A stretch of 64,000 nucleotides of DNA from NCBI GenBank assembly GCA_041394885.1, contig JAWKHI010000045.1, forward strand, positions 1 through 64,000. Reading direction: 5' to 3'. Below the pieces are notes generated by a model. It was not told the origin of the DNA, made no database searches, and worked only from the letters and a program-made list of their open reading frames with translations. Every line of letters starts with the position of its first letter. The stretch's first letter is position 1. Shown here in pieces: positions 27,460 to 36,750 of this stretch. This DNA comes from DSOI01 sp041394885. Its GTDB lineage: Bacteria > Acidobacteriota > Terriglobia > Bryobacterales > Bryobacteraceae. Both the position numbers and the translations under genes were made by a program.

Positions 27460-29274
27460 TCACCGGGACCGCAGATACTCACGCAATTCCGCCGCCGCTT
27501 TTTGCGCGATCGGATCATCCGGCACTTTGTTCAGATAAAGACCGTACTCGGTAAGCGCCTCCGGGTACCGCTTCCGTATCGCTAAATTGTTGGCCAGATC
27601 GCGGCGGGCCCCATGAATGGTCTCATCGAGCGCCAACGCGCGCCTCAAGTCCGCTTCCGATTCCTCCAGCTTCCCCAGTTGGTGCAGCGCCATCGCGCGA
27701 TGGTGCAGGTGCGTGGCGCGCGATGCGTCTGACCGTGCCGCCGCAAGTGCGCGCGTGGCTGCCTCGACCGATTCCTGCGGCCGCTTCAACTGGAGCAGAG
27801 CCGCCGCCCGCATCACCTGCGGCAGGTCCGCTTCCGGGTAGCGGCGCGCCGCTTCGTCAGCGGCCGCGAGTGCCTCCTCCGGCTTTTCCATGCGCAGCAG
27901 CACCGCCGCCACATTTGTGCGCGTGTTCACGTCCGGCCCCGACGCTGCCGCGCGCGTCAGCCACTGGTGCGCCTTCTCCAGTTGGCCCTGATCCATATAC
28001 TCCAGTCCCAGGTTGGTCATCAGTACTGTGGCCCCCGGTGTCACCGTGAGGCTGTGCTCGAACAAAGTGAACGTGTTCTTCCAAACGCCCGTCTGGATCG
28101 CGGTGAGCATCGCCAGAACGCCGCACCAGGCGAGAACCGCGGGACGCATCCGGTCGCCCAGCAACGCGCCGAGCGTCCAGACCACCGCGACAAACAGGCC
28201 CATGTGCCCCAAATACGTAAACCGGTCCGCGCGAGACTGTAACCCCGCCTGCACGATTCCGATATTCGGAAGCAGCGCGATGAGGAACCAGAACCATCCC
28301 ACCGCGGCGAACGGCGCTTCGTGGCGCCTCCACAGCACGATCGCCGATATCGCCGCCACCATCGCCGCCGCCCCGGCCAATTGCAGTGTGGTCCAGTTCT
28401 CGAACGGGTACAACACGGAGAATCGCCACGGCCACACCGTGTCTCGCAGGTAGAGTGCGTAGGCCACCGGGATGTTCGCCAATCGCGCCGCGGTGTCCAC
28501 GCCTTGCAGGTACGTGGTTGCCCCGCCTTCGTGCTGCGTCCAGATGGTGATCGCCGTGGCCACGGCCGACATTGCCACCAACGGGATCTTCTCCGTCAGC
28601 AGCCGGAGGATGCCGAGGTCCAGGCGGCGCAACGGCCACGCGTCGAGCAGTAGCAGGATCGCGGGCAGTGTCACCACGCTCGGTTTCGACATCAGCCCCG
28701 CCGCGAATGCCGCCGCCACCGCTCCGAAGCTGCCGCGTCCGGCCGCGTAGCGCGCATATGCGGCGAGCGCCAAAGCCCAGAACAGGCCGCTCAACGTGTC
28801 CTTGCGTTCAATGACCCACGCCACCGATTCGATGCGCAGCGGGTGGAGGGCGAACAGCAGCGCCGCGAGCGCGCTCTTCCATCGGTCCCCGGTCATCCGT
28901 TCGAAAACCAAAAATAGGATCGCGGCGGTAGCCGAATGCTGCACCACGTTGGTGAAGTGATGGCCGCCTGCGTTCATCCCGAACATCGAAACGTCGAGCA
29001 ATTGGCTCAGCCGCGTGAGTGGATACCAGTATCCGGTTTCCGTGGACCGGATCGCCCACAGGATCGTCTCCGGAGTGAGGCCCTGCAGAATATGCGGATT
29101 CAGGTACAGGCTCACGTCTTCGTCCAGCCGGACGAAGCCGAACGTGACGGTGCGCGCGAATACGGCGAACACCGCGAGGGCGATCGCGGCCGCGATCTGC
29201 CAGGATGGACGAGGCCGCTTGGCTGCGGGCGCGGCGGATTCCCGTTGCGAGTGTGAACGTTCGCGGCGTGCCAT
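27460..29274 (-). CDS. Polytopic membrane protein with C-terminal TPRs (TMTC-like O-mannosyltransferase family)
   Basis: A 604-residue protein. About 10-11 hydrophobic helices span residues 25-420. The first extracytoplasmic loop contains the acidic motif FVRLDEDVSLYLNPHIL (D51, E52), the usual position of catalytic acids in GT-C enzymes of the TMTC/TPR class. Another loop has WYPLTRLSQLLDVSMFGMNAGGHH. Residues 425-600 are TPR repeats (LGLEYMDQGQLEKAHQWLTR, AVLLRMEKPEEALAAADEA, LAIRKRYPEALTEYGLYLNK). It probably transfers a sugar from a lipid carrier on the periplasmic side; the acceptor is unknown. It starts 6 bases after the GT39-like gene and is likely in one operon with it. Confidence 0.75.
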   Translation of the reverse strand: MARRERSHSQRESAAPAAKRPRPSWQIAAAIALAVFAVFARTVTFGFVRLDEDVSLYLNPHILQGLTPETILWAIRSTETGYWYPLTRLSQLLDVSMFGMNAGGHHFTNVVQHSATAAILFLVFERMTGDRWKSALAALLFALHPLRIESVAWVIERKDTLSGLFWALALAAYARYAAGRGSFGAVAAAFAAGLMSKPSVVTLPAILLLLDAWPLRRLDLGILRLLTEKIPLVAMSAVATAITIWTQHEGGATTYLQGVDTAARLANIPVAYALYLRDTVWPWRFSVLYPFENWTTLQLAGAAAMVAAISAIVLWRRHEAPFAAVGWFWFLIALLPNIGIVQAGLQSRADRFTYLGHMGLFVAVVWTLGALLGDRMRPAVLAWCGVLAMLTAIQTGVWKNTFTLFEHSLTVTPGATVLMTNLGLEYMDQGQLEKAHQWLTRAAASGPDVNTRTNVAAVLLRMEKPEEALAAADEAARRYPEADLPQVMRAAALLQLKRPQESVEAATRALAAARSDASRATHLHHRAMALHQLGKLEESEADLRRALALDETIHGARRDLANNLAIRKRYPEALTEYGLYLNKVPDDPIAQKAAAELREYLRSR

Positions 29275-29280
29275 GCAAAG

Positions 29281-31008
29281 TTACCGGCGCGCCGGTGCGT
29301 CCGGGTCCGGGAAGTAGTAGAGGATCATGCCGCGGCCGATGCGCTCCTGTTTCGGGGTGAAGTCCGGCCAGGCTTTGACTGCGTTGGCCTGTTCCCTATT
29401 ATTGCCGCCTCTCCAGTTCCATTGGACGCCGCCTAGTCCGAGAGTCTTCCAATAGGTGAGGCTGACGGCGTTCCAGCCCGGCGACGGCCCTCTGGGGTCG
29501 CTGCGATCCACACGCGGGAAATCGAGCGCGGCCAAGTCAGCCGGAAAAGCCGGCGTGAACGTGAGCTGCCTCACGCGTTTCTCACGGAGCCTGCGGCTCA
29601 GCCGCTTGAGGTCTTGCCCCCAGTCGAGATCGGAGTCCACCACGATTTCCTCGGGCTCGCTCCCGCCGAGTTCGTTGAAATACGCCAGGTAATCGGGATG
29701 ATTGATCGCCACATGGCCCAGGTTCCAAAGCATCAGCGCACCCGCCAGCCACAGTGCCCAGCCCGCGCCTTCACTCCATCGCTTCCACAGCGCCGCGACG
29801 CCCGCCGCCGCGCCAACCGAGAACAGGGTGTAGATGGGCAGCACATGGCGGACGCCGATATTGATGCGGCCATTCATCGCGAACAGCAACATTCCCGCCG
29901 CCATCGTCCACACCACCCAAGTGGACCACACCCCCCGCCGCACCCCGCCGCGCCACAGCCCGATCGCCGCCAGCGCCAGGAAACCCAGCGGCGTTTTGAT
30001 TGACACTACAATCGGGAAGAACGCGAACCAGCCGTCCAGGCTCCGTTCGCCCATGAGGAAGGCTCCATGCCCGGTCCGGTTGTGCTCGATAACGTCGTGG
30101 ACGCCGGTGAACAATTCCGGAAACGGCGACGTGTACGGTGTACCGTGGATGTTGCCGAGCGAAAATCGGTAGACCGCCCAGATCGCGAGGATGCAAAACG
30201 GAGCCGCGATCGCCGCACCTATGCCAACCCGCCGCGCCGACGACGCCAGGCGCACCCTATCCGGCGGGGCAAATAAAAACATGGCCGCGAACGCCGCGCC
30301 CGCCGCCGCGGGAAAATAGGCGAGGGCCGAGAACTTCGAGGCGATCGCCAACCCGCCGCAAAGTCCGAATAACACCGCCGAACGCCACGATGGCTGGTCG
30401 ACCATCCGCAGCAGGCTGAATAGCGCGGCGGTGAGACAGGCTGTGAGCGCCATATCCGTCGTGGCAAGGCCCGCATGCCCCAGCACAGGCGGAAGATTGG
30501 TGAACAGCAGCACCGCGATCACAGCGCCGAAACCGTCGAGAATTCGCTGCGCCCATAGGAACACGAACGCGGACGCGATCCAGAAAAACGGCAGTGTCCC
30601 GGTCCGCGCCAACGCCAGCACGCGATCGTACTTGTTGTCCTTGATCAACAGCGCCCGGCCCTCCATCCACATATCGCCTGTATCGGGCGGCCGGACGCCG
30701 TCGAGGTAAGGCAGAAGCGCCGCCGCCACCCGAGCCAGCGGCGGATGCTGATGTTCGTAGGTGTAGCTGCCGTGAGCCAGCCACTCCATCCCACACGCCA
30801 GATGGGCCGGCTCGTCGGAGGTGTGGCTGAAAATCGTGTAGGCGCTTGCGATACGAAGCGTCGCGATCAATACCAAAGCACACGCGATCCATGCGGCGTT
30901 ACCGCCGATCCATTGGTCAACAGGTATGCGCGCGCCGGACTGGCGCGCGTCTTGTGCCGCCTCCGGAAGACTGGAAACGATTTCCGTCTTTGGGCGCCGT
31001 TTGGGCAT
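29281..31008 (-). CDS. GT39-like (PMT/ArnT superfamily) membrane glycosyltransferase
   Basis: A 575-residue polytopic membrane protein of the GT-C fold. The first periplasmic loop has SHTSDEPAHLACGMEWL with the D65-E66 pair expected to be catalytic, then YTYEHQHPPLARVAAALLPY. About eleven helices follow. After the last helix comes a soluble part (YLAYFNELGGSEPEEIVVDSD, LDWGQDLKRLSRRLRE) typical of bacterial dolichyl-phosphate-mannose mannosyltransferase-like proteins. ATG 31008 was preferred to an upstream in-frame start because MPKRRPKTEI begins a normal cytoplasmic tail. Donor and acceptor are unknown. Linkage to the TPR protein downstream suggests glycosylation of an exported product. Confidence 0.75.
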   Translation of the reverse strand: MPKRRPKTEIVSSLPEAAQDARQSGARIPVDQWIGGNAAWIACALVLIATLRIASAYTIFSHTSDEPAHLACGMEWLAHGSYTYEHQHPPLARVAAALLPYLDGVRPPDTGDMWMEGRALLIKDNKYDRVLALARTGTLPFFWIASAFVFLWAQRILDGFGAVIAVLLFTNLPPVLGHAGLATTDMALTACLTAALFSLLRMVDQPSWRSAVLFGLCGGLAIASKFSALAYFPAAAGAAFAAMFLFAPPDRVRLASSARRVGIGAAIAAPFCILAIWAVYRFSLGNIHGTPYTSPFPELFTGVHDVIEHNRTGHGAFLMGERSLDGWFAFFPIVVSIKTPLGFLALAAIGLWRGGVRRGVWSTWVVWTMAAGMLLFAMNGRINIGVRHVLPIYTLFSVGAAAGVAALWKRWSEGAGWALWLAGALMLWNLGHVAINHPDYLAYFNELGGSEPEEIVVDSDLDWGQDLKRLSRRLREKRVRQLTFTPAFPADLAALDFPRVDRSDPRGPSPGWNAVSLTYWKTLGLGGVQWNWRGGNNREQANAVKAWPDFTPKQERIGRGMILYYFPDPDAPARR

Positions 31009-31066
31009 GCAATTTGCGAATAGTTTAGCAACTACCGGCAAATTGCGCACTGCCAGCGCGACGATT

Positions 31067-31783
31067 TTACCGGCGTAATCGGCTCAGCTCGTCCTTTGAC
31101 ACCAACTGCCACGCCGGCCAGCCGTTCGGGCCGCTCAACTGCACCTGGATCAAATACTCCGCCGACGGTAATGGCTTCGTGAGCCTGTAGAGCTGATTCA
31201 CCGGGACGCCCGCCTGCCGCAGAACACGATCCTCCGGCGCCAGTAGCCGAGTCCAAATAATCTGCTCTTGATTCAAGAACGTGCTGTTATAACACACGTC
31301 GTAATTCATGGCATTCAGCGTAAGCCAATAATGTTGTGCGAATTTGAATGACTGAAACAGATCGAATCCCTGCGTGGCGGTTCGGACATTCCCCTTCCAC
31401 TTCGAGTCGATGCACACGCCTCCCGGCACAGTCAGAAACTGCTGCGTGAGCGTGGCCTGTTGAATACCGTTCACCCCGCACAGCTCAGCCAGAAACTTCA
31501 GATTCAGGTTGAACGAGGCGCAGGCGCAATTGGTCGCTAGCCCCTTTACCAGTCCCCCATTGGCGACTGCTCCTGGCGACGACTGCGACCATGTCCAGTG
31601 CAGCCGCCCATAGTCATAGAACGCCTTCATCAGCTTCTTGAGCGCTTCTCCCGGTTGGTCTCCGCACACCGCCCCGGAGTTGGGGAGCGGCGGCAGCAGC
31701 CTCGCGGATTCAACGATGCGCCAGCCGGGCATCGTATTGTTGATGCCCGCTTGAACGAGGGCAGCCTGCAACAATGCATTCAT
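31067..31783 (-). CDS. Unrecognised protein with a possible transglutaminase-like Cys-His-Asp triad
   Basis: A 238-residue protein without signal peptide or membrane helix. I do not recognise the family. The middle contains NCACASFNLNLKFLAELCGV (Cys86, Cys88), then 63 residues later QHYWLTLNAMNYDVCYNST (His151, Asp162). The order Cys at the start of a helix, His in a strand, Asp about 11 residues on resembles the papain-like transglutaminase fold. Seven Cys in total is unusual for a cytoplasmic protein here. It lies 58 bases upstream of the GT39-like gene on the same strand. Base composition is like its neighbours, if slightly lower in GC. No function is assigned. Confidence 0.5.
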   Translation of the reverse strand: MNALLQAALVQAGINNTMPGWRIVESARLLPPLPNSGAVCGDQPGEALKKLMKAFYDYGRLHWTWSQSSPGAVANGGLVKGLATNCACASFNLNLKFLAELCGVNGIQQATLTQQFLTVPGGVCIDSKWKGNVRTATQGFDLFQSFKFAQHYWLTLNAMNYDVCYNSTFLNQEQIIWTRLLAPEDRVLRQAGVPVNQLYRLTKPLPSAEYLIQVQLSGPNGWPAWQLVSKDELSRLRR

Positions 31784-31825
31784 AAATCGTGGCGGGCCGT
31801 TCCGCTTGCAGCCGCGCCGGAAAGC

Positions 31826-33241
31826 CTACGCCCGCAGCTTGTCGAAAAGAGCGGTGTCGCCATGCACATCCGTCAAGCGGAAGTCGCGGCCTTGAAACGG
31901 GTACGTCAGCCGCGTATGGTCCATTCCCAGCAACGACAGAATCGTCGCATGAAAATCATGCACATGGACGGGATCTTCGATCGCCCGCAGCCCGATCTCA
32001 TCGGTGCGCCCAATCACACGGCCGCCCTTCACCCCGCCGCCCGCCATCCACAGCGTGAACCCGTACGGGTTGTGATCGCGGCCCTCCGGATCGCCGCCGC
32101 CGTTCAATCCCCCGTCGGAGGTGGGCGTGCGTCCGAACTCGCCGCCCCAGATCACCAGCGTCGAGTCAAGCAATCCGCGCGACTCCAGATCGGCCAGCAG
32201 CGCCGCCACCGGCTGGTCTGTTTTGCCCGCCATCTTCTTGTGGTTGGCGTCGCACTGTTTATGTCCGTCCCAATCCCCGCCGCCGGTGGTGGATCCGGAC
32301 CACACCTGCACGAACCGCACGCCGCGCTCCACCAGACGCCGCGCCATCAGGCAGCGCCCGCCGAAATCCGCCGTGGTCCCATTGTCCAATCCGTACAGGT
32401 CGCGCGTCGCCTTCGTCTCCTTGGAAATATCGGCCAAATCGGGCGCCGCGGCTTGCATTCGAAACGCCAGTTCGTACGATGCGATCCTCGCTTCGAGCGC
32501 AGATTGCGCCGGGTGCTGCCCGGCGTGCCGTTCATTGAACCATCGCAGCGAGTCCAGCAGGTCGCGTTGGTCGGCCCCGGTCATCCCTGGCGGAGGCTTC
32601 AGGTTCAGAATCGGAGCCGGTCCGTTCCGCAGCGTCGTGCCCTGATAGACCGCCGGCAGAAAACCAGCGCTATACGCCGGCGGGCCGCATTTGATGCCCC
32701 CCTCCAGCAGCACCACGAACGCCGGCAGATTGTCGCACTCGCTCCCCAGGCCGTACACCACCCACGATCCCAAACTCGGCCGGCCCAGGCGCGGCCACCC
32801 GTTGTTCAGGAAGTTCAGCGCCGCGGTGTGCGTGAACCCGTCGTGATACATCGAACGGATCACCGCCAGCTTATCGGCGTGCCGCGCCGTGTGCGGGAAC
32901 AGGTCGGAAATTTCCATCCCGCTTTGGCCGTACCTGGAAAACGTTCGCCGGCACCCGATGATCGGCTGCTCTTCGAATTTCGAGAATTGAAGTTGCACCT
33001 TGCCGAAACTGGCCGGCACCGGCTTTCCGTGCAGCCGGTTCAGTTCCGGCTTCGGGTCGAAAGTTTCCAGGTGCGACGGGCCGCCGTGCATGAATAGAAA
33101 GATGACGTTCTTCGCCGTCGCTTTGAAATGCGGCTGCCGGGGCGCTAGCGGATTAGTCAACGCCGCCGCCGCCAGCGCTGGAAATCCCAGCGCGGACCGG
33201 AATAACTGCCGGCGCGAAAAACTGGCTGCATCAATCGACAT
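31826..33241 (-). CDS. DUF1501 exported protein (alkaline phosphatase/sulfatase-like fold)
   Basis: A 471-residue protein. The Tat-type signal is FSRRQLFRSALGFPALAAAAL. DUF1501 landmarks are FLFMHGGPSHLETFDPKPEL early, then DGFTHTAALNFLNNGWPRLG, WDGHKQCDANHKKM, LVIWGGEFGRTPTSDGG and HVHDFHATILSLLGMDH. DUF1501 proteins occur together with the DUF1549/DUF1553 cytochrome protein in Planctomycetota, Verrucomicrobiota and Acidobacteriota; their substrate is not established. The start at ATG 33241 overlaps the end of the upstream gene by 11 bases. A GTG at 33253 is an alternative. Confidence 0.9.
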   Translation of the reverse strand: MSIDAASFSRRQLFRSALGFPALAAAALTNPLAPRQPHFKATAKNVIFLFMHGGPSHLETFDPKPELNRLHGKPVPASFGKVQLQFSKFEEQPIIGCRRTFSRYGQSGMEISDLFPHTARHADKLAVIRSMYHDGFTHTAALNFLNNGWPRLGRPSLGSWVVYGLGSECDNLPAFVVLLEGGIKCGPPAYSAGFLPAVYQGTTLRNGPAPILNLKPPPGMTGADQRDLLDSLRWFNERHAGQHPAQSALEARIASYELAFRMQAAAPDLADISKETKATRDLYGLDNGTTADFGGRCLMARRLVERGVRFVQVWSGSTTGGGDWDGHKQCDANHKKMAGKTDQPVAALLADLESRGLLDSTLVIWGGEFGRTPTSDGGLNGGGDPEGRDHNPYGFTLWMAGGGVKGGRVIGRTDEIGLRAIEDPVHVHDFHATILSLLGMDHTRLTYPFQGRDFRLTDVHGDTALFDKLRA

Positions 33242-35417
33242 AGACGAACTCACTCATATTGAATATCAACAGGCACAAGCGCGGCAACCCGTGTCGCGAC
33301 GCCACCTCCCGCGCCTTCCCACGCTCTTCCGCCGACGGCGCGCGGCCGAACGCGATCCGCCAGGCCGCTTCCACCGGATCCTTCGACGATTCGATCCGCG
33401 CCGCGAAGCGTTCCGCTTGCTCCACCATCCATTCGCTGTTCATCAACGTGAGTGCTTGCGGCGCCACCGTCGACACCTCGCGGCGCGCGCAGCTTTGCGA
33501 CGAGTCCGGCGCATCGAAAGTCTCCATCATCGGCAGCCGGAATGATCGTTTCACGAACAGATACACGCTCCGGCGGTCATGTTCCCGTGCGTCCGGATGC
33601 ACCGGCCATTGCGACATGTCCCGCATCCCGTCGCGCTCGTCCTCGCTCAGCCGCACCGCTACCGGAGGGCCGAACATCTTCGTGTTGAGTGCCCCGGCGG
33701 CGGCCAACACCGCGTCGCGCAGCGAATCCGCATCCAGACGCATGGGGTCGCGCGTGGAGCGATACGCCTTTGACTCGAGAATCACCCGGTGCAGATGCTT
33801 CAGGCTCCATCCGTGTTCCATCAGTTCCACCGCCAGCCAATCCAGCAGTTCCGGATTCGACGGTTTCTCGCCCTGGCGGCCGAAATCATTCGGCGTTGCC
33901 ACCAGGCCTTCGCCGAAGTGCCCCTGCCACACGCGGTTTACCATCACCCGCGCCGTCAGTGGATGATCCGGTGAGGCGATCCATTCCGCCAGCGCTTTGC
34001 GCCTGCGCGGGATGAACCAGGCCGTGCCGACCGGTTCGGCGATCGCCGGCCCCGCGCCAAGCGCCGCCGGAAAGCCCGGTTCTACCTTCTCTCCCCTGCG
34101 CTGCCAATCGCCGCCGCCCAGCACGTATGTATCCGGCACCGGCACGCGATGAACCAGCAGGTTGGCCTTTTCATACATTTCCGGAGCCTTCACGTACGCA
34201 TCGCCGATCTTGCGTAGCAGTGTCTCCCGTGCGTCCTTGTCGCCCGGCCGCAGATGTTTGTACTGCTCGCGGAGTTGATCCGCGATCACCTGGCGCGTCT
34301 GATGGCGCGTGTATTCGAAGATGCGCATTTGGCTCGTAATCGGAATTTCTCGATCTTCCGAGCCAGCGAAGATGGCCGACAGGCGGTAGTAATCGCGTTG
34401 CGAGATCGGGTCGAACTTGTGATCGTGGCAGCGCGCGCATCCGAGCGAAAGTCCCAGGAACGCTGCTCCGGTCATGTCCACCGCCTCAGCCTGCCACTCG
34501 GCCCGGAACTGCTCGCCGAAAAACGAAAACTCCACCGGCATCGCCCCCAGCGTGTAGAGCGCCGTCCCCAGCCTCCGTTCCAGGTTCTCTTCCTTTGACT
34601 TCGGCAGCACGTAGCTACCGTCCAGGTCGAAATCGTCCGGCCATATTTCGTCCGCTGCGATCTGCTCTTTCACGAACACGTCGTACGGTTTGTCGCTGTT
34701 GAAAGAACGGATCACGTAGTCGCGATACCGCCACGCGTTGGCGAAGTAGTGATCGGTTTCGTATCCGCCGGTATCGGCGTACCGGACGATGTCGAGCCAC
34801 ATCCGTCCCCACCGTTCGCCGTAGCGCGGAGACTCGAGCATGCGGTTCACCAGCTTCGTATAGGCCCCGGGATCGGTATCGTTCGCGAACGCCTCCACCT
34901 CGGCCGGATCCGGTGGAAGCCCATGCAAATCGTAAGACAGCCGCCGGATGAGCGCTTGCCGAGGCGCCGCCGGGGCCGCCGTATCGAGAAAGGCATCCAC
35001 CGGATTGGCACGGTCGTGCGGCGGCTTCGTCTTTACTGGCTTGCGGAAAGACCACCACGTGGCGGCTTCTCTCGCCGCCGCATCCGCCGCACCGGCCTGC
35101 CACGGCGCGCCCTGATCGATCCATTCCTTCACTGCCTTCACGTCGGCGGCGCTCAGAGCCTTCTTGCCGGGAGGCATCTTGAGATCGCCGGTGCGCGCGA
35201 TGGCTTGATACAGCAGGCTATCGGCGGAGCGGCCCGGAACTACGGCCGGGCCGCGCGACCCACCCTGCAGCAAGGCCGCCCGGGAGGAAGCATCCAGCCC
35301 GGACATCTTCGCAGACCCGCCATGGCAGCCGCCGCACTGGGCTTGGATCAGGGCGGGGACGTCGGCGTGAAGCGTAGCGGCGACGACGGCAACGAGGGCA
35401 TATCGCACGCTAGCCAT
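33231..35417 (-). CDS. PSCyt1/DUF1549/DUF1553 cytochrome-containing protein
   Basis: A 728-residue exported protein. A short signal (RYALVAVVAATLHA) precedes a c-type haem motif CGGCH at residues 28-32, in the planctomycete cytochrome C-like domain, with a Met ligand candidate in LKMPPGK. DUF1549 follows, with LSYDLHGLPPDPAEVEAF, RYGERWGRMWLDIVRYADT and CARCHDHKFDPI (second CxxCH, about residue 327). DUF1553 closes the protein with MVNRVWQGHFGEGLVATPND and VSTVAPQALTLMNSEW. It is a partner of the DUF1501 protein whose start overlaps its end. The start is uncertain: ATG 35417 is used, but a GTG at 35408 suits a TATAAT box that overlaps the ATG. Confidence 0.88.
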   Translation of the reverse strand: MASVRYALVAVVAATLHADVPALIQAQCGGCHGGSAKMSGLDASSRAALLQGGSRGPAVVPGRSADSLLYQAIARTGDLKMPPGKKALSAADVKAVKEWIDQGAPWQAGAADAAAREAATWWSFRKPVKTKPPHDRANPVDAFLDTAAPAAPRQALIRRLSYDLHGLPPDPAEVEAFANDTDPGAYTKLVNRMLESPRYGERWGRMWLDIVRYADTGGYETDHYFANAWRYRDYVIRSFNSDKPYDVFVKEQIAADEIWPDDFDLDGSYVLPKSKEENLERRLGTALYTLGAMPVEFSFFGEQFRAEWQAEAVDMTGAAFLGLSLGCARCHDHKFDPISQRDYYRLSAIFAGSEDREIPITSQMRIFEYTRHQTRQVIADQLREQYKHLRPGDKDARETLLRKIGDAYVKAPEMYEKANLLVHRVPVPDTYVLGGGDWQRRGEKVEPGFPAALGAGPAIAEPVGTAWFIPRRRKALAEWIASPDHPLTARVMVNRVWQGHFGEGLVATPNDFGRQGEKPSNPELLDWLAVELMEHGWSLKHLHRVILESKAYRSTRDPMRLDADSLRDAVLAAAGALNTKMFGPPVAVRLSEDERDGMRDMSQWPVHPDAREHDRRSVYLFVKRSFRLPMMETFDAPDSSQSCARREVSTVAPQALTLMNSEWMVEQAERFAARIESSKDPVEAAWRIAFGRAPSAEERGKAREVASRHGLPRLCLLIFNMSEFVYVD

Positions 35418-35421
35418 TATA
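35416..35421 (-). promoter_or_regulatory. TATAAT -10 box overlapping the DUF1553 gene start
   Basis: On the minus strand the hexamer TATAAT matches the sigma-70 consensus exactly, and its last two bases are the first two of the annotated ATG. Initiation seven bases on would fall at 35408, which is the first base of an in-frame GTG (codon 4). This suggests a leaderless message starting at GTG. No good -35 box is seen at the proper distance, so chance is possible. Confidence 0.3.
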
Positions 35422-35502
35422 TGTGGGGAGTGCCTTGGGGCATAGGGGGGCTGTCCCCATAGGGCTTGCTTCCGGCCGCACGGTCGTGTACTAAGAAAGG
35501 GC

Positions 35503-36321
35503 ATGCTTTTTCGCGCGCGGGTTCGAGGGCTGGTGGCCATCAGGACAGTTGCGTTCCTGCTGGCGTTGGCAATCGGTGGTAGCATCCTGTTCGCCCAGCG
35601 CGGCTACCGGCGCTACTACGAAGAGGACAATCCCGCCGCCATGCCCGCCGACGCCGCCGAAAAGACCGAGTTCGTCTTCGGGCGCCTGCGCTACCCCGGC
35701 TCGCGCGGCGGATGGCGCGGCGGCGGCAGTTGGGCCACCGACTATCCCAAGGCCGATCGCCAGTTCCTCCAGGGCCTGCGCCGCTTGACACGGCTGCACA
35801 CGCGTTCGGTGGAACAGGTGGTGGACATCGATACCGACGAGATCTTCAATACGCCCTGGCTCTACGCCGTCGAAGTGGGCTATTGGTCTTTGGACGACAC
35901 ACAGGCCGCTCGCCTCCGCGACTATCTCCTCCGCGGCGGCTTCCTCATGGTGGATGATTTTCACGGCACGGCCGAATGGGCCAGCTTCATGGATTCCATG
36001 CAGCGCGTGTTTCCCGAGCGCGCCGTCGTCGAGATCGAAAACAAAGATCCCATCTTTCACGTGCTCTACGATCTCGACGAACGCTTCCAGGTGCCCGGCA
36101 TCATGTATCTGCGCCGCGGCTCCACCTATGAAAGGGATGGCATCGAGCCGCGCTGGCGCGGTATTTATGACGACAAAGGACGTGTGATGGTGGCCATCTG
36201 TCACAACATGGATTTGGGCGATGCCTGGGAATGGGCCGATGAGCCCCGCTACCCGGAAAAGTTCGCCTCCCTCGCCTATCGCATCGCCGTCGACTACATC
36301 GTCTACGCCATGTCACACTGA
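35503..36321 (+). CDS. DUF4159 exported protein
   Basis: A 272-residue protein with an N-terminal signal or anchor (IRTVAFLLALAIGGSILFAQRG). The body matches DUF4159: FVFGRLRYPG near residue 60, TDYPKADRQFLQGLRRLT, RLRDYLLRGGFLMVDDFHGTAEW with the glutamine-amidotransferase-like strand, HVLYDLDERFQVPG and ICHNMDLGDAWEWADEPRYPEKFASLAYRI-type ending. DUF4159 domains are related to periplasmic or membrane proteins of the class I amidotransferase-like fold; activity is unknown. GAAAGGG just before ATG 35503 is a fair ribosome binding site. It diverges from the DUF1553/DUF1501 operon. Confidence 0.82.
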   Translation: MLFRARVRGLVAIRTVAFLLALAIGGSILFAQRGYRRYYEEDNPAAMPADAAEKTEFVFGRLRYPGSRGGWRGGGSWATDYPKADRQFLQGLRRLTRLHTRSVEQVVDIDTDEIFNTPWLYAVEVGYWSLDDTQAARLRDYLLRGGFLMVDDFHGTAEWASFMDSMQRVFPERAVVEIENKDPIFHVLYDLDERFQVPGIMYLRRGSTYERDGIEPRWRGIYDDKGRVMVAICHNMDLGDAWEWADEPRYPEKFASLAYRIAVDYIVYAMSH

Positions 36322-36424
36322 CGCGTCCCTGTACGGTATTTGAAACAAAAACAACCTCGCGCGCATTTATAGTAGTGACGGCAATGACGGAACAGAGCCG
36401 GCGCCGCCGTCCGGGAGGGATGCG

Positions 36425-36637
36425 ATGAACACGGCGACTCGATTGGTAAATGCGAATGCGAAGCTGGAGGAAATCCTCCTCCGTCGCGAGCAGACGAACA
36501 ACCCTTTGTTCGGACGCGACACCGAATGGCATATCGTGGATCGGGAGCTGCGCGATCTCGAACGCGAGATCATGGCAAATCCCGGCGCGCTGCAAGCCCT
36601 GTTCGCGCCTCCGCAAACTCCGGTGGAAGACGATTGA
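36425..36637 (+). CDS. 70-residue helical protein, function unknown
   Basis: A small protein rich in Glu, Arg and Leu, predicted to be mostly helical. LEEILLRREQTNNPLFGRD is followed by WHIVDRELRDLEREIMANPG and an acidic Pro-containing tail. A strong Shine-Dalgarno sequence (GGGAGG at 36413-36418) lies 6 bases before the ATG, which supports real translation. A TATAGT hexamer at 36368-36373 could be its -10 box. It stands alone between the DUF4159 gene and feoA. I do not recognise a family. Confidence 0.6.
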   Translation: MNTATRLVNANAKLEEILLRREQTNNPLFGRDTEWHIVDRELRDLEREIMANPGALQALFAPPQTPVEDD

Positions 36638-36750
36638 ATCCGCCCGTTTGCCCCCGCGGCGATATCGGCGCCGCCGCCCCGCCGGTGATGGACTGCCAAG
36701 TCCTGGTACCGGCGTGTGGCGGCGGCTTCTTCATTGGGAACGGAGGGTAG

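Noticed and set aside
35466..35494. TTGCTT-N17-TACTAA as a promoter for the DUF4159 gene
   Set aside because: Spacing is right, but both boxes match the consensus at only about half of positions, and the start would fall two bases before the ATG despite a good ribosome site there.
36688..36750. A 20-residue open frame (MDCQVLVPACGGGFFIGNGG) before the feoA promoter
   Set aside because: No ribosome binding site precedes it and nothing else supports translation. It may be chance in a GC-rich spacer.
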